This document shows, one piece after another, positions 1 through 6,641 of a stretch of 10,888 bases of DNA; position 1 is the stretch's first letter, and each line of letters starts with the position of its first letter. Source of the DNA: an uncultured Bacillota bacterium (GTDB taxonomy: Bacteria; Bacillota; Clostridia; Peptostreptococcales; Anaerovoracaceae); NCBI GenBank assembly GCA_946408315.1, contig CAMJRV010000047.1, positions 1 to 10,888 of the forward strand. Direction: 5' to 3'. The notes under the pieces were generated by a model that did not search any database, had not been told where the DNA came from, and saw only the letters and a list, made by a program, of their open reading frames with translations. A program made the translations under genes and the position numbers.

Positions 1-565
1 GTTTTCCGCCAGCGTTACCCAGGAAATTTCCTTTGGCGTGCTGAATCTGGGTATGCCGGAGGAAAAGGCAAGGTCCAGAGTGGAGAAGGTCATTGAGGAT
101 TTGAATATAACCCCGTTTCGCGATAAACCGACGCATTTTTTAAGCGGAGGGCAGAAGAAACGGGTATCGATAGCGGATATTTTGGTGATGGATCCGGAAA
201 TCATCCTGTTCGACGAACCGGCGGCGGCTTTGGATCCGAAGCATGCGCGCATGATCGATGAGATCATCGATCAACTCAGCGAAAAGGGGATTACGGTAAT
301 TCTGTCCACCCATGATGTGAATAAAGCCCTCATGTGGGCGGACCGGGTCGCTTTGCTGGATGAAGGCGTCATCGTATCGGAACGTACGCCGGATGAAATT
401 TTTATGGATGACGAGGTGCTGGCCCGGACGAATCTGGAAAAGCCCACCGTGCTGAGACTGTTTGAATCGTTGTGCAAGGCGGGGATTGTGGATCGGAACA
501 GCCCGATTCCGCATACGACCGAAGATCTTGAGAACTTGTTGAGAGAGGTAACCAATGACAAATAA
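1..565 (+). CDS. cbiO: Cobalt ECF transporter ATP-binding protein CbiO, 3' part
   Basis: The reading frame is open from base 2, so the gene begins upstream; about 187 C-terminal residues are visible. It is the ABC ATPase that energises uptake of Co2+ by the membrane-embedded CbiM/N/Q complex, acting on the cytoplasmic face. The fragment opens just after the Q-loop region (FSASVTQEISFG, then LNLGMP, a typical CbiO stretch). It contains the ABC signature LSGGQKKRVSIADI, the Walker B segment IILFDEP, a D-loop (ALDP) and the switch histidine in STHD. The Walker A motif must lie off the left edge. The segment after Walker B reads DEPAAALDP where DEPTAGLDP is more usual. Its end overlaps cbiK by 11 bases, which suggests translational coupling of cobalt import to cobalt insertion. 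The cobalt assignment rests on these neighbours; from the ATPase alone a nickel ECF ATPase would look similar. Confidence 0.93.
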   Translation, partial: FSASVTQEISFGVLNLGMPEEKARSRVEKVIEDLNITPFRDKPTHFLSGGQKKRVSIADILVMDPEIILFDEPAAALDPKHARMIDEIIDQLSEKGITVILSTHDVNKALMWADRVALLDEGVIVSERTPDEIFMDDEVLARTNLEKPTVLRLFESLCKAGIVDRNSPIPHTTEDLENLLREVTNDK

Positions 566-1343
566 CAAAAAGGCAATTTTAGTAGTAAGCTTTGGCACAA
601 GCCACGCCGAAACGAGGGAGAAGACCATCGGAGCCATCGAAAAGGATATCGCGGCCGCATATCCGGACTATGAGATCAGGAGAGCCTTTACCAGCGGAAT
701 GATACTGAAGGTGCTGAAAAACCGGGATGGGATCATGATCGACAATGTGGAGGAAGCGATGGCCCGGCTGTTAAACGACGGCTTCCGGGAGGTGGTGGTC
801 CAGCCGACTCACGTGATCCCCGGAGACGAATACGACGATATGGTCGCGGCTGTCGCGGCCTTTGAAGACCGCTTTGACGCTGTCATCGTCGGGACGCCGC
901 TGCTATATGGCACGGAAGATTATCAAAAGGTGATCGGTGCCGTGATGGAGCAGTTCCCATCTCTTTCGGAAAAAGAGGCTCTGGTTCTGATGGGTCACGG
1001 TACAGAGCACTCCATCAACGCGGCTTACGCCGCATTGGATTATCAATTCAAGGACATGGGATATTCCAACGTGTTCGTCGGTACTGTCGAAGGCTATCCC
1101 GAGGTTGAAACGGTGCTGAAAATGGTCGCCGCCTACGGCCCGGAAAAGGTCGTGCTGCTGCCTTTGATGGTGGTGGCGGGAGATCATGCTGTTAACGATA
1201 TGGCCGGCGAGGATGAGGATTCATGGAAGACCCTCTTTGAGGAGGCGGGCTATCAGGTGGAATGCATCCTGAAGGGTCTGGGGGAATTCCAGTCCATCCG
1301 GGAGATCTACCTTTCTCATCTTGCGGCGGCAATAGGAGCATAG
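555..1343 (+). CDS. cbiK: Sirohydrochlorin cobaltochelatase CbiK
   Basis: A 262-residue class II chelatase that inserts Co2+ into sirohydrochlorin to give cobalt-sirohydrochlorin, the committed step of the anaerobic B12 route. The N-terminus has the family pattern ILVVSFGTSHAETRE. His148 (in MGHGTEH) and His211 (in GDHAVNDMAGED) match the two metal-site histidines known in CbiK, and Glu179 in GTVEGYPEV matches the third acidic ligand. There is no signal peptide, so it is expected to be cytoplasmic, unlike the periplasmic CbiK paralogues of some sulfate reducers. The ATG lies inside the end of cbiO, preceded by a GAGAGAGG ribosome binding site. The length fits CbiK rather than the shorter CbiX-S form. 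Its position between a cobalt importer ATPase and cbiD supports cobalt over iron as the physiological metal. Confidence 0.95.
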   Translation: MTNNKKAILVVSFGTSHAETREKTIGAIEKDIAAAYPDYEIRRAFTSGMILKVLKNRDGIMIDNVEEAMARLLNDGFREVVVQPTHVIPGDEYDDMVAAVAAFEDRFDAVIVGTPLLYGTEDYQKVIGAVMEQFPSLSEKEALVLMGHGTEHSINAAYAALDYQFKDMGYSNVFVGTVEGYPEVETVLKMVAAYGPEKVVLLPLMVVAGDHAVNDMAGEDEDSWKTLFEEAGYQVECILKGLGEFQSIREIYLSHLAAAIGA

Positions 1344-1347
1344 GAAA

Positions 1348-2598
1348 ATGGAACAGTACGTTCTGAAGGACAACCAGAGACTGCGGTGCGGGTATACGAC
1401 CGGGAGCTGCGCGGCAGCCGCGGCACAGCGAGCCGCGGCTATGGTGCTGGGCGCTTCCTTTTCGGTCGAGGATAAAATCATGATCGATACGCCGAAGGGG
1501 GTCCGGCTTGAACTTGCTCCGGCTGACATGGAGACAGGGGACGGATGGGCGCGCTGCGCGGTCCGAAAGGACGGGGGCGACGATCCCGATGTGACTACAG
1601 GGATTCTGATCTATGCAAAGGTATCGAAAGTGCCTGACTGGGAGCAAGGAATCGCACCGGGGAAGTTCTCCGGCAGGGAACACTTCTCCGAGACGGAAGA
1701 CGCGCCCTGGATCACTCTGGACGGAGGAACCGGCGTGGGCCGGGTTACGAAACCGGGACTTGCCTGCGCTGTGGGAGAAGCAGCGATCAATCCCGTACCG
1801 AGGCGGATGATTCTGGAGCAGGTCAGGATGGTCTGCGATGAGTTTGATTATAGAGGAGCGCTCCACGTGGAAATTTCCGTTCCGGAGGGAGAAGAGACCG
1901 CAAAGAGGACGTTCAACGCTCAGTTGGGGATACTCGGCGGAATTTCCATCCTGGGAACCAGCGGCATTGTGGAGCCCATGAGCGAGCAGGCCCTGATCGA
2001 TACGATCAAGGTCAAAATGAATGTGAGCAAGGCCGGCGGAACGGAATATCTGGTTATTACGCCGGGAAACTACGGTGAGACATTTTTAAAATCCCACATT
2101 GAGCTGTCAGAGATCGATTCCGTAAAATGCAGCAATTTCGTCGGAGATGCGCTGGATTACGCAGAATCGTCCGGGTTCAAGGGAGTTCTGCTGGTAGGCC
2201 ATATCGGAAAGTTTATCAAGGTGTCGGCAGGGATCATGAACACCCATTCCAAGTACGGAGACGGCAGGATGGAAATCATGGGCGTACACGCGGCGCTGGC
2301 CGGAGCCTCAAAGAGCGTGCTCGAAAGGCTTTTGACCTGCGTTACGACAGAGGATGCGATTTCGGTTCTGGATGAAGCGGAAATCCGGGAAGAAACCTTG
2401 CGCTCTGTGCTTTCCAGACTGGACAGCCGGATCAGGGAAAGGGTGCATCACAGCATGGAAATCGGAGCGGTGATCTTTTCCAACCAGTACGGGTATCTGG
2501 GAGAAACGGAGGGTGCGCCGTTATTGCGGAAAAAACTGCTGGAACAGGCAGAAAAGGATAAAGGTGAGATAGAGGATGGAGCAAAAAGACAGGAATAA
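1348..2598 (+). CDS. cbiD: Cobalt-precorrin-5B C1-methyltransferase CbiD
   Basis: A 416-residue protein that methylates C1 of cobalt-precorrin-5B using S-adenosylmethionine, the step specific to the anaerobic pathway after ring contraction. The N-terminal signature CGYTTGSCAAAAAQ (residues 14-27) is characteristic of CbiD. Other family blocks are LDGGTGVGRVTKPGL, the central GGISILGTSGIVEPMSE, LLVGHIGKFIKVSAGIMNTHS and the C-terminal VIFSNQYGYLGET. CbiD has its own fold and is not homologous to the other corrin methylases here. It starts four bases after the cbiK stop with AGGAG at about 1334-1338 upstream. Its last 23 bases overlap cbiL. In many genomes cbiE/cbiT follow cbiD; here they do not. 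Confidence 0.97.
   Translation: MEQYVLKDNQRLRCGYTTGSCAAAAAQRAAAMVLGASFSVEDKIMIDTPKGVRLELAPADMETGDGWARCAVRKDGGDDPDVTTGILIYAKVSKVPDWEQGIAPGKFSGREHFSETEDAPWITLDGGTGVGRVTKPGLACAVGEAAINPVPRRMILEQVRMVCDEFDYRGALHVEISVPEGEETAKRTFNAQLGILGGISILGTSGIVEPMSEQALIDTIKVKMNVSKAGGTEYLVITPGNYGETFLKSHIELSEIDSVKCSNFVGDALDYAESSGFKGVLLVGHIGKFIKVSAGIMNTHSKYGDGRMEIMGVHAALAGASKSVLERLLTCVTTEDAISVLDEAEIREETLRSVLSRLDSRIRERVHHSMEIGAVIFSNQYGYLGETEGAPLLRKKLLEQAEKDKGEIEDGAKRQE
2561..2568 (+). promoter_or_regulatory. Ribosome binding site of cbiL inside cbiD
   Basis: AAGGTGAG lies seven bases before the ATG at 2576, within the last codons of cbiD. It supports that start even though it gives a 23-base gene overlap, and it implies that cbiL translation is coupled to that of cbiD. 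Confidence 0.6.
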
Positions 2599-3292
2599 AA
2601 AAACGGGAAAACTTTACGGTCTGGGCGTAGGGCCCGGCGACCCCGAGCTGATGACCCTGAAGGCGGTCAGACTGATCCGGGAATGCGACGTCGTCGTGAT
2701 TCCCGCGTCTGGTAAGACGGTCAACGTGGCCTATGAGATCGCCAAGGGAGCTGTACCGGAGATTGAAGAGAAGGAGCTGCTTGAAATCTCCATGCCGATG
2801 ATTCGGGAGGAAGACAAGCTTGCGGAGAGCCACGATAAGGCCGCCGACGCGGTGATCACCGTGCTGGAGGCCGGGAAGGACGCCGCATTTTTGACGTTGG
2901 GAGATCCGTCTATCTATTCCACTTATATCTATGTTCATGACAGAGTCGGCGCCCGGGGATACGACACGGAAATCGTGCCGGGGATTCCTTCCTTCTGCGC
3001 AGTCGCGGCCCGGCTGAACGAGGGCTTGACGGAAGCCTCGGAAGCGCTGCACGTCATTCCCGCATCCTATGAGGGGATGGAGGAAGCCATGCAGCTTTCA
3101 GGGACCCGAGTTTTGATGAAATCGGGAAAGGCCATCGGAAAGGTGAAAGAATTCCTTTCTCAGATGGAGCGCCAGCCGTCGGTAAAGATGGTGGAACGCT
3201 GCGGAATGCAGGGAGAGCGGGTTTTTAACCGGCTTGAGGACATCGACGAGGACGCGGGATATTTTTCAATATTGGTTGTAAAAGATAAATAG
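2576..3292 (+). CDS. cbiL: Cobalt-factor II / precorrin-2 C20-methyltransferase CbiL
   Basis: A 238-residue SAM-dependent tetrapyrrole methylase that adds the methyl group at C20 of cobalt-factor II, the first ring methylation after cobalt insertion. The glycine-rich motif YGLGVGPGDPELMTLKA is at residues 14-30, a second methylase motif LTLGDPSIYSTY at 107-118, and VPGIPSFCAVAA at 134-145. The segment DVVVIPASGKTVNVAYEIA is typical of CbiL/CobI and separates it from CbiF and CbiH, also in this window. The first ten residues are lysine-rich and precede the fold. The start overlaps the end of cbiD and has a good internal ribosome binding site. Because cobalt is inserted early here, the natural substrate should be the cobalt form rather than metal-free precorrin-2. 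Confidence 0.95.
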   Translation: MEQKDRNKKTGKLYGLGVGPGDPELMTLKAVRLIRECDVVVIPASGKTVNVAYEIAKGAVPEIEEKELLEISMPMIREEDKLAESHDKAADAVITVLEAGKDAAFLTLGDPSIYSTYIYVHDRVGARGYDTEIVPGIPSFCAVAARLNEGLTEASEALHVIPASYEGMEEAMQLSGTRVLMKSGKAIGKVKEFLSQMERQPSVKMVERCGMQGERVFNRLEDIDEDAGYFSILVVKDK

Positions 3293-3307
3293 GTTGAAGG
3301 AGTAATC

Positions 3308-4063
3308 ATGGTACATTTTGTAGGAGCGGGTTCCGGTGCCGCAGATCTGATCACCGTGAGAGGACAGAAGCTTTTAAAGGAGGCAGATGTCATCATCTAT
3401 GCAGGCTCTCTGGTCAATCCGGAACATCTGGAGCTTGCCGGGGAGGGCTGCCGGATCTATGACAGCGCTTCCATGACATTGGAGGAAGTGGTCGCGGTAA
3501 TGAAAGAAGCCGAGGCTGCCGGAAAGATGACGGTGAGGCTTCATACCGGCGATCCGAGCATATATGGGGCAATCAGAGAGCAGATGGATATTTTGGATGA
3601 ATGGGGGATTTCCTATGACGTGGTCCCCGGCGTGAGCTCGGCTTTCGGCGCCGCGGCGGCGCTGAAGGCGGAATATACCCTGCCCGACGTTTCCCAGACG
3701 GTGATCATTACGAGAATGGCCGGCAGGACGCCGGTGCCGGAAAAGGAGGAAATCTCTCTGCTGGCCGCACATCAGGCGACCATGGTGATCTTTTTAAGTA
3801 CGGGTCTGCTGGAACCGCTGAAAGATCGGCTGCTTGCCGGCGGCTACCGGAAAGATACTCCGGCGGCTATCGTCTATAAAGCGACCTGGCCCGATGAAAA
3901 GGTCTTCCGGGGAACGGTGGACACTCTGCCTGAGATGGCAAAGGAGAACGGGATCACCAAGACGGCGCTGATCCTGGTGGGAGATTTCCTGGGTGACAGC
4001 TACGAACGTTCCAAGCTGTACGACCCCGCTTTTACTCACGAATTCCGGGAAGCGACGAGATGA
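3308..4063 (+). CDS. cbiF: Cobalt-precorrin-4 C11-methyltransferase CbiF
   Basis: A 251-residue SAM-dependent methylase that methylates C11 of cobalt-precorrin-4. The start MVHFVGAGSGAADLITVRGQ carries the N-terminal motif, and ADVIIYAGSLVNPEHL (residues 26-41) is diagnostic for CbiF/CobM. The nucleotide-binding loop LHTGDPSIYGAIREQM is at about 78-93, and VVPGVSSAFGAAA follows at 105-117. The C-terminal RSKLYDPAFTHEFR is also a CbiF hallmark. The ribosome binding site AAGGAG (3297-3302) lies five bases before the ATG, and the gap after cbiL is 15 bases. In many operons cbiG comes next; here hemA follows after 41 bases. Confidence 0.96.
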   Translation: MVHFVGAGSGAADLITVRGQKLLKEADVIIYAGSLVNPEHLELAGEGCRIYDSASMTLEEVVAVMKEAEAAGKMTVRLHTGDPSIYGAIREQMDILDEWGISYDVVPGVSSAFGAAAALKAEYTLPDVSQTVIITRMAGRTPVPEKEEISLLAAHQATMVIFLSTGLLEPLKDRLLAGGYRKDTPAAIVYKATWPDEKVFRGTVDTLPEMAKENGITKTALILVGDFLGDSYERSKLYDPAFTHEFREATR

Positions 4064-4070
4064 AAGGCAG

Positions 4071-4089
4071 CCGGCGGCACGTCCGCCGG
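4071..4089 (+). promoter_or_regulatory. Small GC-rich intercistronic hairpin between cbiF and hemA
   Basis: A perfect 7-bp stem (CCGGCGG / CCGCCGG) with a 5-nt loop (CACGT) occupies most of the 41-base gap. No U-tract follows, so it does not look like an intrinsic terminator. It ends four bases before the AAGGA ribosome binding site of hemA. It could shield the 3' end of the upstream message or tune hemA initiation; that role is inference. Confidence 0.45.
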
Positions 4090-4104
4090 GCAAAAGGATA
4101 GGAA

Positions 4105-5367
4105 ATGGACACGAATCTGAACATCAAAATGGTCGGGATCGATCATAACAAGGCTTCAATTGAATACAGAGAACTCTTTTCCTTTACGAAAGCAGGCGCC
4201 GCTGAGGCGATGAAAGTTTTGAAAGAACGGTATCCCATAGACGGCTGCGTCATCCTGTCCACGTGCAACCGAACGGAGCTGTGGATCAGCACGGAATCAA
4301 ACCTGTCGCCCTGCCGCATGCTGTGCGCTTTGAAGGAGGCCGATCCCGCCGATTATCGAGAGCTCTTCGTCGAGCGGGAGGGCGTGAACGCTGCTTCTCA
4401 TCTTCTGGAGCTTGCCTGCGGGCTGGATTCCAGGATTTTCGGGGAGGACCAGATCATCTCCCAGGTGCGGGAAGCCATTATCCTTTCCCGCAAAAGCCAC
4501 TGTGCCGACATGGTTCTGGAAAAGGTATTCCAGACCGCTATCGGCGCCGCAAAGAAGGTCAAATCTCATGTGAGACTGGCGGCGCCCGACGGTTCCACCG
4601 CCTTGCAGGTCGTTTCCCTGCTGAAGGAAACGCTGGGGGATCTCAAAGGGGTTTCCTGCCTGATGATCGGAAACGGCAAGATGGGGCAGCTGGTCTGCAG
4701 CGCCCTGATGTCCTGCGGTGCGGAGGTAAAGATGACGCTGCGGAAGGTGATGCATGGGACTCGCCAGACGGAATCGGAAATTCCGGAGGGCTGTGTTATG
4801 ATCCCCTATGAAAACAGGATTCAGGAACTGGCCTCCTCCAAGGTTGTGATCAGCGCAACCCGGAGCCCGCACTATACGCTGAAACGAAACGAAGTGGAAG
4901 GCTTTCTGAGCCGGGAACCGAGCATCTGGATCGATCTGGCGGTGCCCAGGGATATCGAGCCCTCTATCGGCGGACTTTCCGGGATCGACCTCTATGACAT
5001 CGATCACTTGACCAGGGGCGAGAGCGGCGCGGCAAACGAAACGGGCAGAAAAGAGGCCATGAAGATCCTCCGGGATTATCTCGACGAGCTGATCCAATGG
5101 TTTGCGTTCCGGGAAAGGGTGCCTGAGATTCAGGATATTCTAAAGCTGTCGGTAGAAGACGTATCGAAGCGGCTCGACCATCCTCTGGAAGCGATAGAAC
5201 TGCCGGAGGAAGAGAAAAAGCTGGTCCAGGCAGAAATTGAACGGGCGGTGGAAAAGGCCGTCGGCAAGCTGCTCTTCGGCTTGAAGGACACCCTCAGACA
5301 TTCTCTGTGGAAGGAATGCCTGGGAGCCGTCCATGAAGCGGCAAACAAGGATACTCTGAAATCATAG
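4105..5367 (+). CDS. hemA: Glutamyl-tRNA reductase HemA
   Basis: A 420-residue NADPH-dependent enzyme that reduces glutamyl-tRNA(Glu) to glutamate-1-semialdehyde, the first step of C5-route tetrapyrrole synthesis. The catalytic cysteine is Cys54 in CVILSTCNRTELW. His99 (ASHLLELACGLDSRIFGEDQI) fits the conserved active-site histidine. The Rossmann domain shows GVSCLMIGNGKMGQLV, with GNGKMG where GAGEMG is more common. The C-terminal dimerisation helices run from about LDELIQWFAFRERVPEIQDIL onward. The ATG follows AAGGA at 4094-4098. The gene ends in tandem in-frame stops (TAG TAA). Its place in a B12 operon, with hemC and cobA-hemD downstream, suggests that the precursor pathway is dedicated at least partly to corrinoids. 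hemB and hemL are needed too but are not in this window. Confidence 0.96.
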   Translation: MDTNLNIKMVGIDHNKASIEYRELFSFTKAGAAEAMKVLKERYPIDGCVILSTCNRTELWISTESNLSPCRMLCALKEADPADYRELFVEREGVNAASHLLELACGLDSRIFGEDQIISQVREAIILSRKSHCADMVLEKVFQTAIGAAKKVKSHVRLAAPDGSTALQVVSLLKETLGDLKGVSCLMIGNGKMGQLVCSALMSCGAEVKMTLRKVMHGTRQTESEIPEGCVMIPYENRIQELASSKVVISATRSPHYTLKRNEVEGFLSREPSIWIDLAVPRDIEPSIGGLSGIDLYDIDHLTRGESGAANETGRKEAMKILRDYLDELIQWFAFRERVPEIQDILKLSVEDVSKRLDHPLEAIELPEEEKKLVQAEIERAVEKAVGKLLFGLKDTLRHSLWKECLGAVHEAANKDTLKS

Positions 5368-5374
5368 TAAATGG

Positions 5375-5628
5375 TAAGCGCTGTTGCAAATCGAGATTAA
5401 ATTTGGGAGACTACGCTTCCCAGAGCTGTTTTCGGAATTTGTCCTTTAATAACTGCGGTTCTCAGCTTTCGGATAGAAAAGCAAACTGAAGCTGAATCAG
5501 TGCTTTTCTTCGCATTTCATGCTCGCCGAAAGCTCTGATCACCGCAGTTGAAAGGACGAAAATTCCTCAAAAGGCTCTGTGCATCATAGGCTTCCAAATT
5601 TAATAACATATTTTGCAATAGCCTCTTA
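5375..5628 (+). repeat. Long imperfect inverted repeat with branched tip (MITE-like element or structured RNA)
   Basis: This fills most of the roughly 400-nt non-coding gap between hemA and cbiH. The left arm (about 5380-5472) pairs with the right arm (5526-5622) along nearly its whole length. Exact or near-exact blocks are 5380-5390 with 5612-5622, 5396-5406 with 5594-5604, 5441-5447 with 5551-5557, 5451-5459 with 5541-5549, and 5466-5472 with 5526-5532. TAAG at 5375-5378 and CTTA at 5625-5628 extend it. The centre folds into a perfect 9-bp stem (5475-5483 with 5501-5509) and a small GCAT/ATGC hairpin (5512-5522), giving a forked tip. No convincing ORF lies inside. The outer end reads GCGCTGTTGCAAA, resembling IS6-family termini as I remember them, but I see no target duplication. 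It could be a non-autonomous transposon or a structured transcript; I cannot decide. Confidence 0.75.
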
Positions 5629-5641
5629 ATTATAAGTTTTT

Positions 5642-5745
5642 GCGTTCCTGCCGGGGGTGTCCCTGAAGGACCTGAAACCGATCACCATTTTTATGCGAAG
5701 CATATAAAAATGGGAGTTCCTAAAGGGACACCCCGGCGGGAACGC
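5642..5745 (+). repeat. Long hairpin with conserved apical core, copy 1 (5' leader of cbiH)
   Basis: An approximately 104-nt hairpin whose arms meet at a GAA loop (5697-5699). The outer stem pairs GCGTTCC (5642-5648) with GGAACGC (5739-5745) and continues through GC-rich pairs to about 5673/5715. An 11-nt bulge on the 5' side only (GAAACCGATCA, 5674-5684) follows. The apical stem CCATTTTTATGC (5685-5696) pairs with GCATATAAAAATGG (5700-5713), with two extra bases on the 3' side. The core recurs after cbiH in the same orientation. No poly-U tract follows, so a simple terminator is unlikely. It ends 29 nt before the cbiH start codon chosen here and may act in mRNA processing, stability or translation; this is inference. 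Confidence 0.8.
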
Positions 5746-5762
5746 CAGTATAAATGAATACG

Positions 5763-5769
5763 AAGGTGG
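5763..5769 (+). promoter_or_regulatory. Ribosome binding site that sets the cbiH start
   Basis: AAGGTGG lies five bases before the ATG at 5775. The in-frame ATG at 5754 has no Shine-Dalgarno sequence and would add seven residues before the conserved N-terminal strand, so 5775 is preferred. Confidence 0.7.
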
Positions 5770-5774
5770 TACTT

Positions 5775-6509
5775 ATGAAAATATATGTGGTGGGCCTCGG
5801 CCCCGGCGAAGATCGCCAGATGACGCAGAGAGCCCTTGACGCTCTCGAAGCGTGCGATGTGATAACGGGTTACGATGTGTACGTCGATCTGATCAAAGAT
5901 CGGTTCCAACATAAAAAACTGATTTCGACGCCGATGAAAAAAGAGGCGGAACGGTGTCATATCGCTGTGGAAGAGGCGTTAAAGGGGCAGACCGTGGCGA
6001 TGGTCTGCAGCGGAGATCCGGGCGTATACGGCATGGCGGGTCTGATGTACGAGGTGGCACAGCAGTATGATCCCATTGAGATCGAAGTGGTTCCGGGGAT
6101 TACGGCCGCCTGCAGCGGGGCTGCGATTTTGGGCGCTCCCCTGATTCATGACTTTGCCGTCATTAGCTTGAGCGACCTGCTTACGCCGTGGGAACGGATC
6201 GAGAAGCGGATCGAATGCGCCGCTGCTGCGGATTTTGTCATCTGCCTCTACAATCCATCCAGCAAGAAACGGTCGGATTATTTGAAGAGAGCCTGTGAGC
6301 TCGTATTAAAACACAGAGAAGCCGGAACAAAATGCGGCTTTGTGAAGAATATCGGACGCGAAGGGGAGGCGGGCTATGTGCTGACCCTTGAGGAGCTTCG
6401 TGAGACTCAGGTCGACATGTTTACCACCGTCTTTATCGGCAATTCCCAGACGAGAGAGATCGGCGGGAAGTTAGTGACCCCAAGGGGTTACCAGATCGAT
6501 CAGTTATAG
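5775..6509 (+). CDS. cbiH: Cobalt-precorrin-3 (precorrin-3B) C17-methyltransferase CbiH
   Basis: A 244-residue SAM-dependent methylase that methylates C17 and drives ring contraction of cobalt-precorrin-3. It begins MKIYVVGLGPGEDRQMTQRA, the N-terminal methylase motif. ITGYDVYVDLI (residues 30-40) is typical of CbiH/CobJ. The loop VCSGDPGVYGMAGLMYE is at 77-93 and VVPGITAACSGAAILGAPL at 105-123. The diagnostic ISLSDLLTPW (130-139) and LYNPSSKKR (158-166) follow, and the protein ends with a TPRGY motif. I chose the start for its ribosome binding site and because the protein then opens directly on the conserved strand. It is a plain CbiH with no CbiG or nitrite-reductase-like fusion. It is the only gene in the window flanked by long non-coding hairpins on both sides. 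Confidence 0.95.
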   Translation: MKIYVVGLGPGEDRQMTQRALDALEACDVITGYDVYVDLIKDRFQHKKLISTPMKKEAERCHIAVEEALKGQTVAMVCSGDPGVYGMAGLMYEVAQQYDPIEIEVVPGITAACSGAAILGAPLIHDFAVISLSDLLTPWERIEKRIECAAAADFVICLYNPSSKKRSDYLKRACELVLKHREAGTKCGFVKNIGREGEAGYVLTLEELRETQVDMFTTVFIGNSQTREIGGKLVTPRGYQIDQL

Positions 6510-6520
6510 AAAGCAGGGAT

Positions 6521-6618
6521 GCTGTGACGGCGTGCCTCGGCAGAAACCTGAAACTGATTACCATTTTTATGCGTCAGCATATAAAAATGGGGGTTTCAGA
6601 GGGGTACGCCGTCACAGC
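6521..6618 (+). repeat. Long hairpin with conserved apical core, copy 2 (between cbiH and cbiJ-sirC)
   Basis: An approximately 98-nt hairpin beginning 12 nt after the cbiH stop. The outer stem GCTGTGACGGCGT (6521-6533) pairs perfectly with ACGCCGTCACAGC (6606-6618). A second paired block is GAAACC (6543-6548) with GGTTTC (6592-6597, one base read as the neighbouring G). An 11-nt bulge GAAACTGATTA (6550-6560) sits on the 5' side only. The apical stem CCATTTTTATGC (6561-6572) pairs with GCATATAAAAATGG (6577-6590) around the loop GTCA. The apical stem is identical to copy 1, and the bulge differs only by two C-to-T changes. The outer arms are largely different in sequence but still paired. The cbiJ ribosome binding site GGAGAG (6630-6635) lies just beyond it. 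No U-tract follows. Confidence 0.82.
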
Positions 6619-6641
6619 AAGACCTGAATGGAGAGAATGAT

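Noticed and set aside
5613..5636. Promoter with TTGCAA as -35 and TATAAG as -10
   Set aside because: The spacing is only 12 bases, and the TTGCAA belongs to the end of the long inverted repeat. An internal promoter is possible but not supported.
5375..5745. CRISPR array or integron attC sites as an explanation of the repeats
   Set aside because: There are only large inverted repeats, with no regular direct repeat-spacer pattern and no cas or integrase genes nearby.
5642..5760. Intrinsic terminator upstream of cbiH (and the similar hairpin at 6521-6618)
   Set aside because: The stems are very long and are not followed by a U-tract; genes of the same pathway continue directly downstream on the same strand.
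5368..5774. Cobalamin riboswitch in the hemA-cbiH gap
   Set aside because: I see no B12-box-like sequence or the multi-branched architecture of that riboswitch; the gap is explained by simple long palindromes.
5754..5774. Upstream ATG at 5754 as the cbiH start
   Set aside because: It has no Shine-Dalgarno sequence, and the extra seven residues precede the conserved N-terminus; ATG 5775 has AAGGTGG at good spacing.
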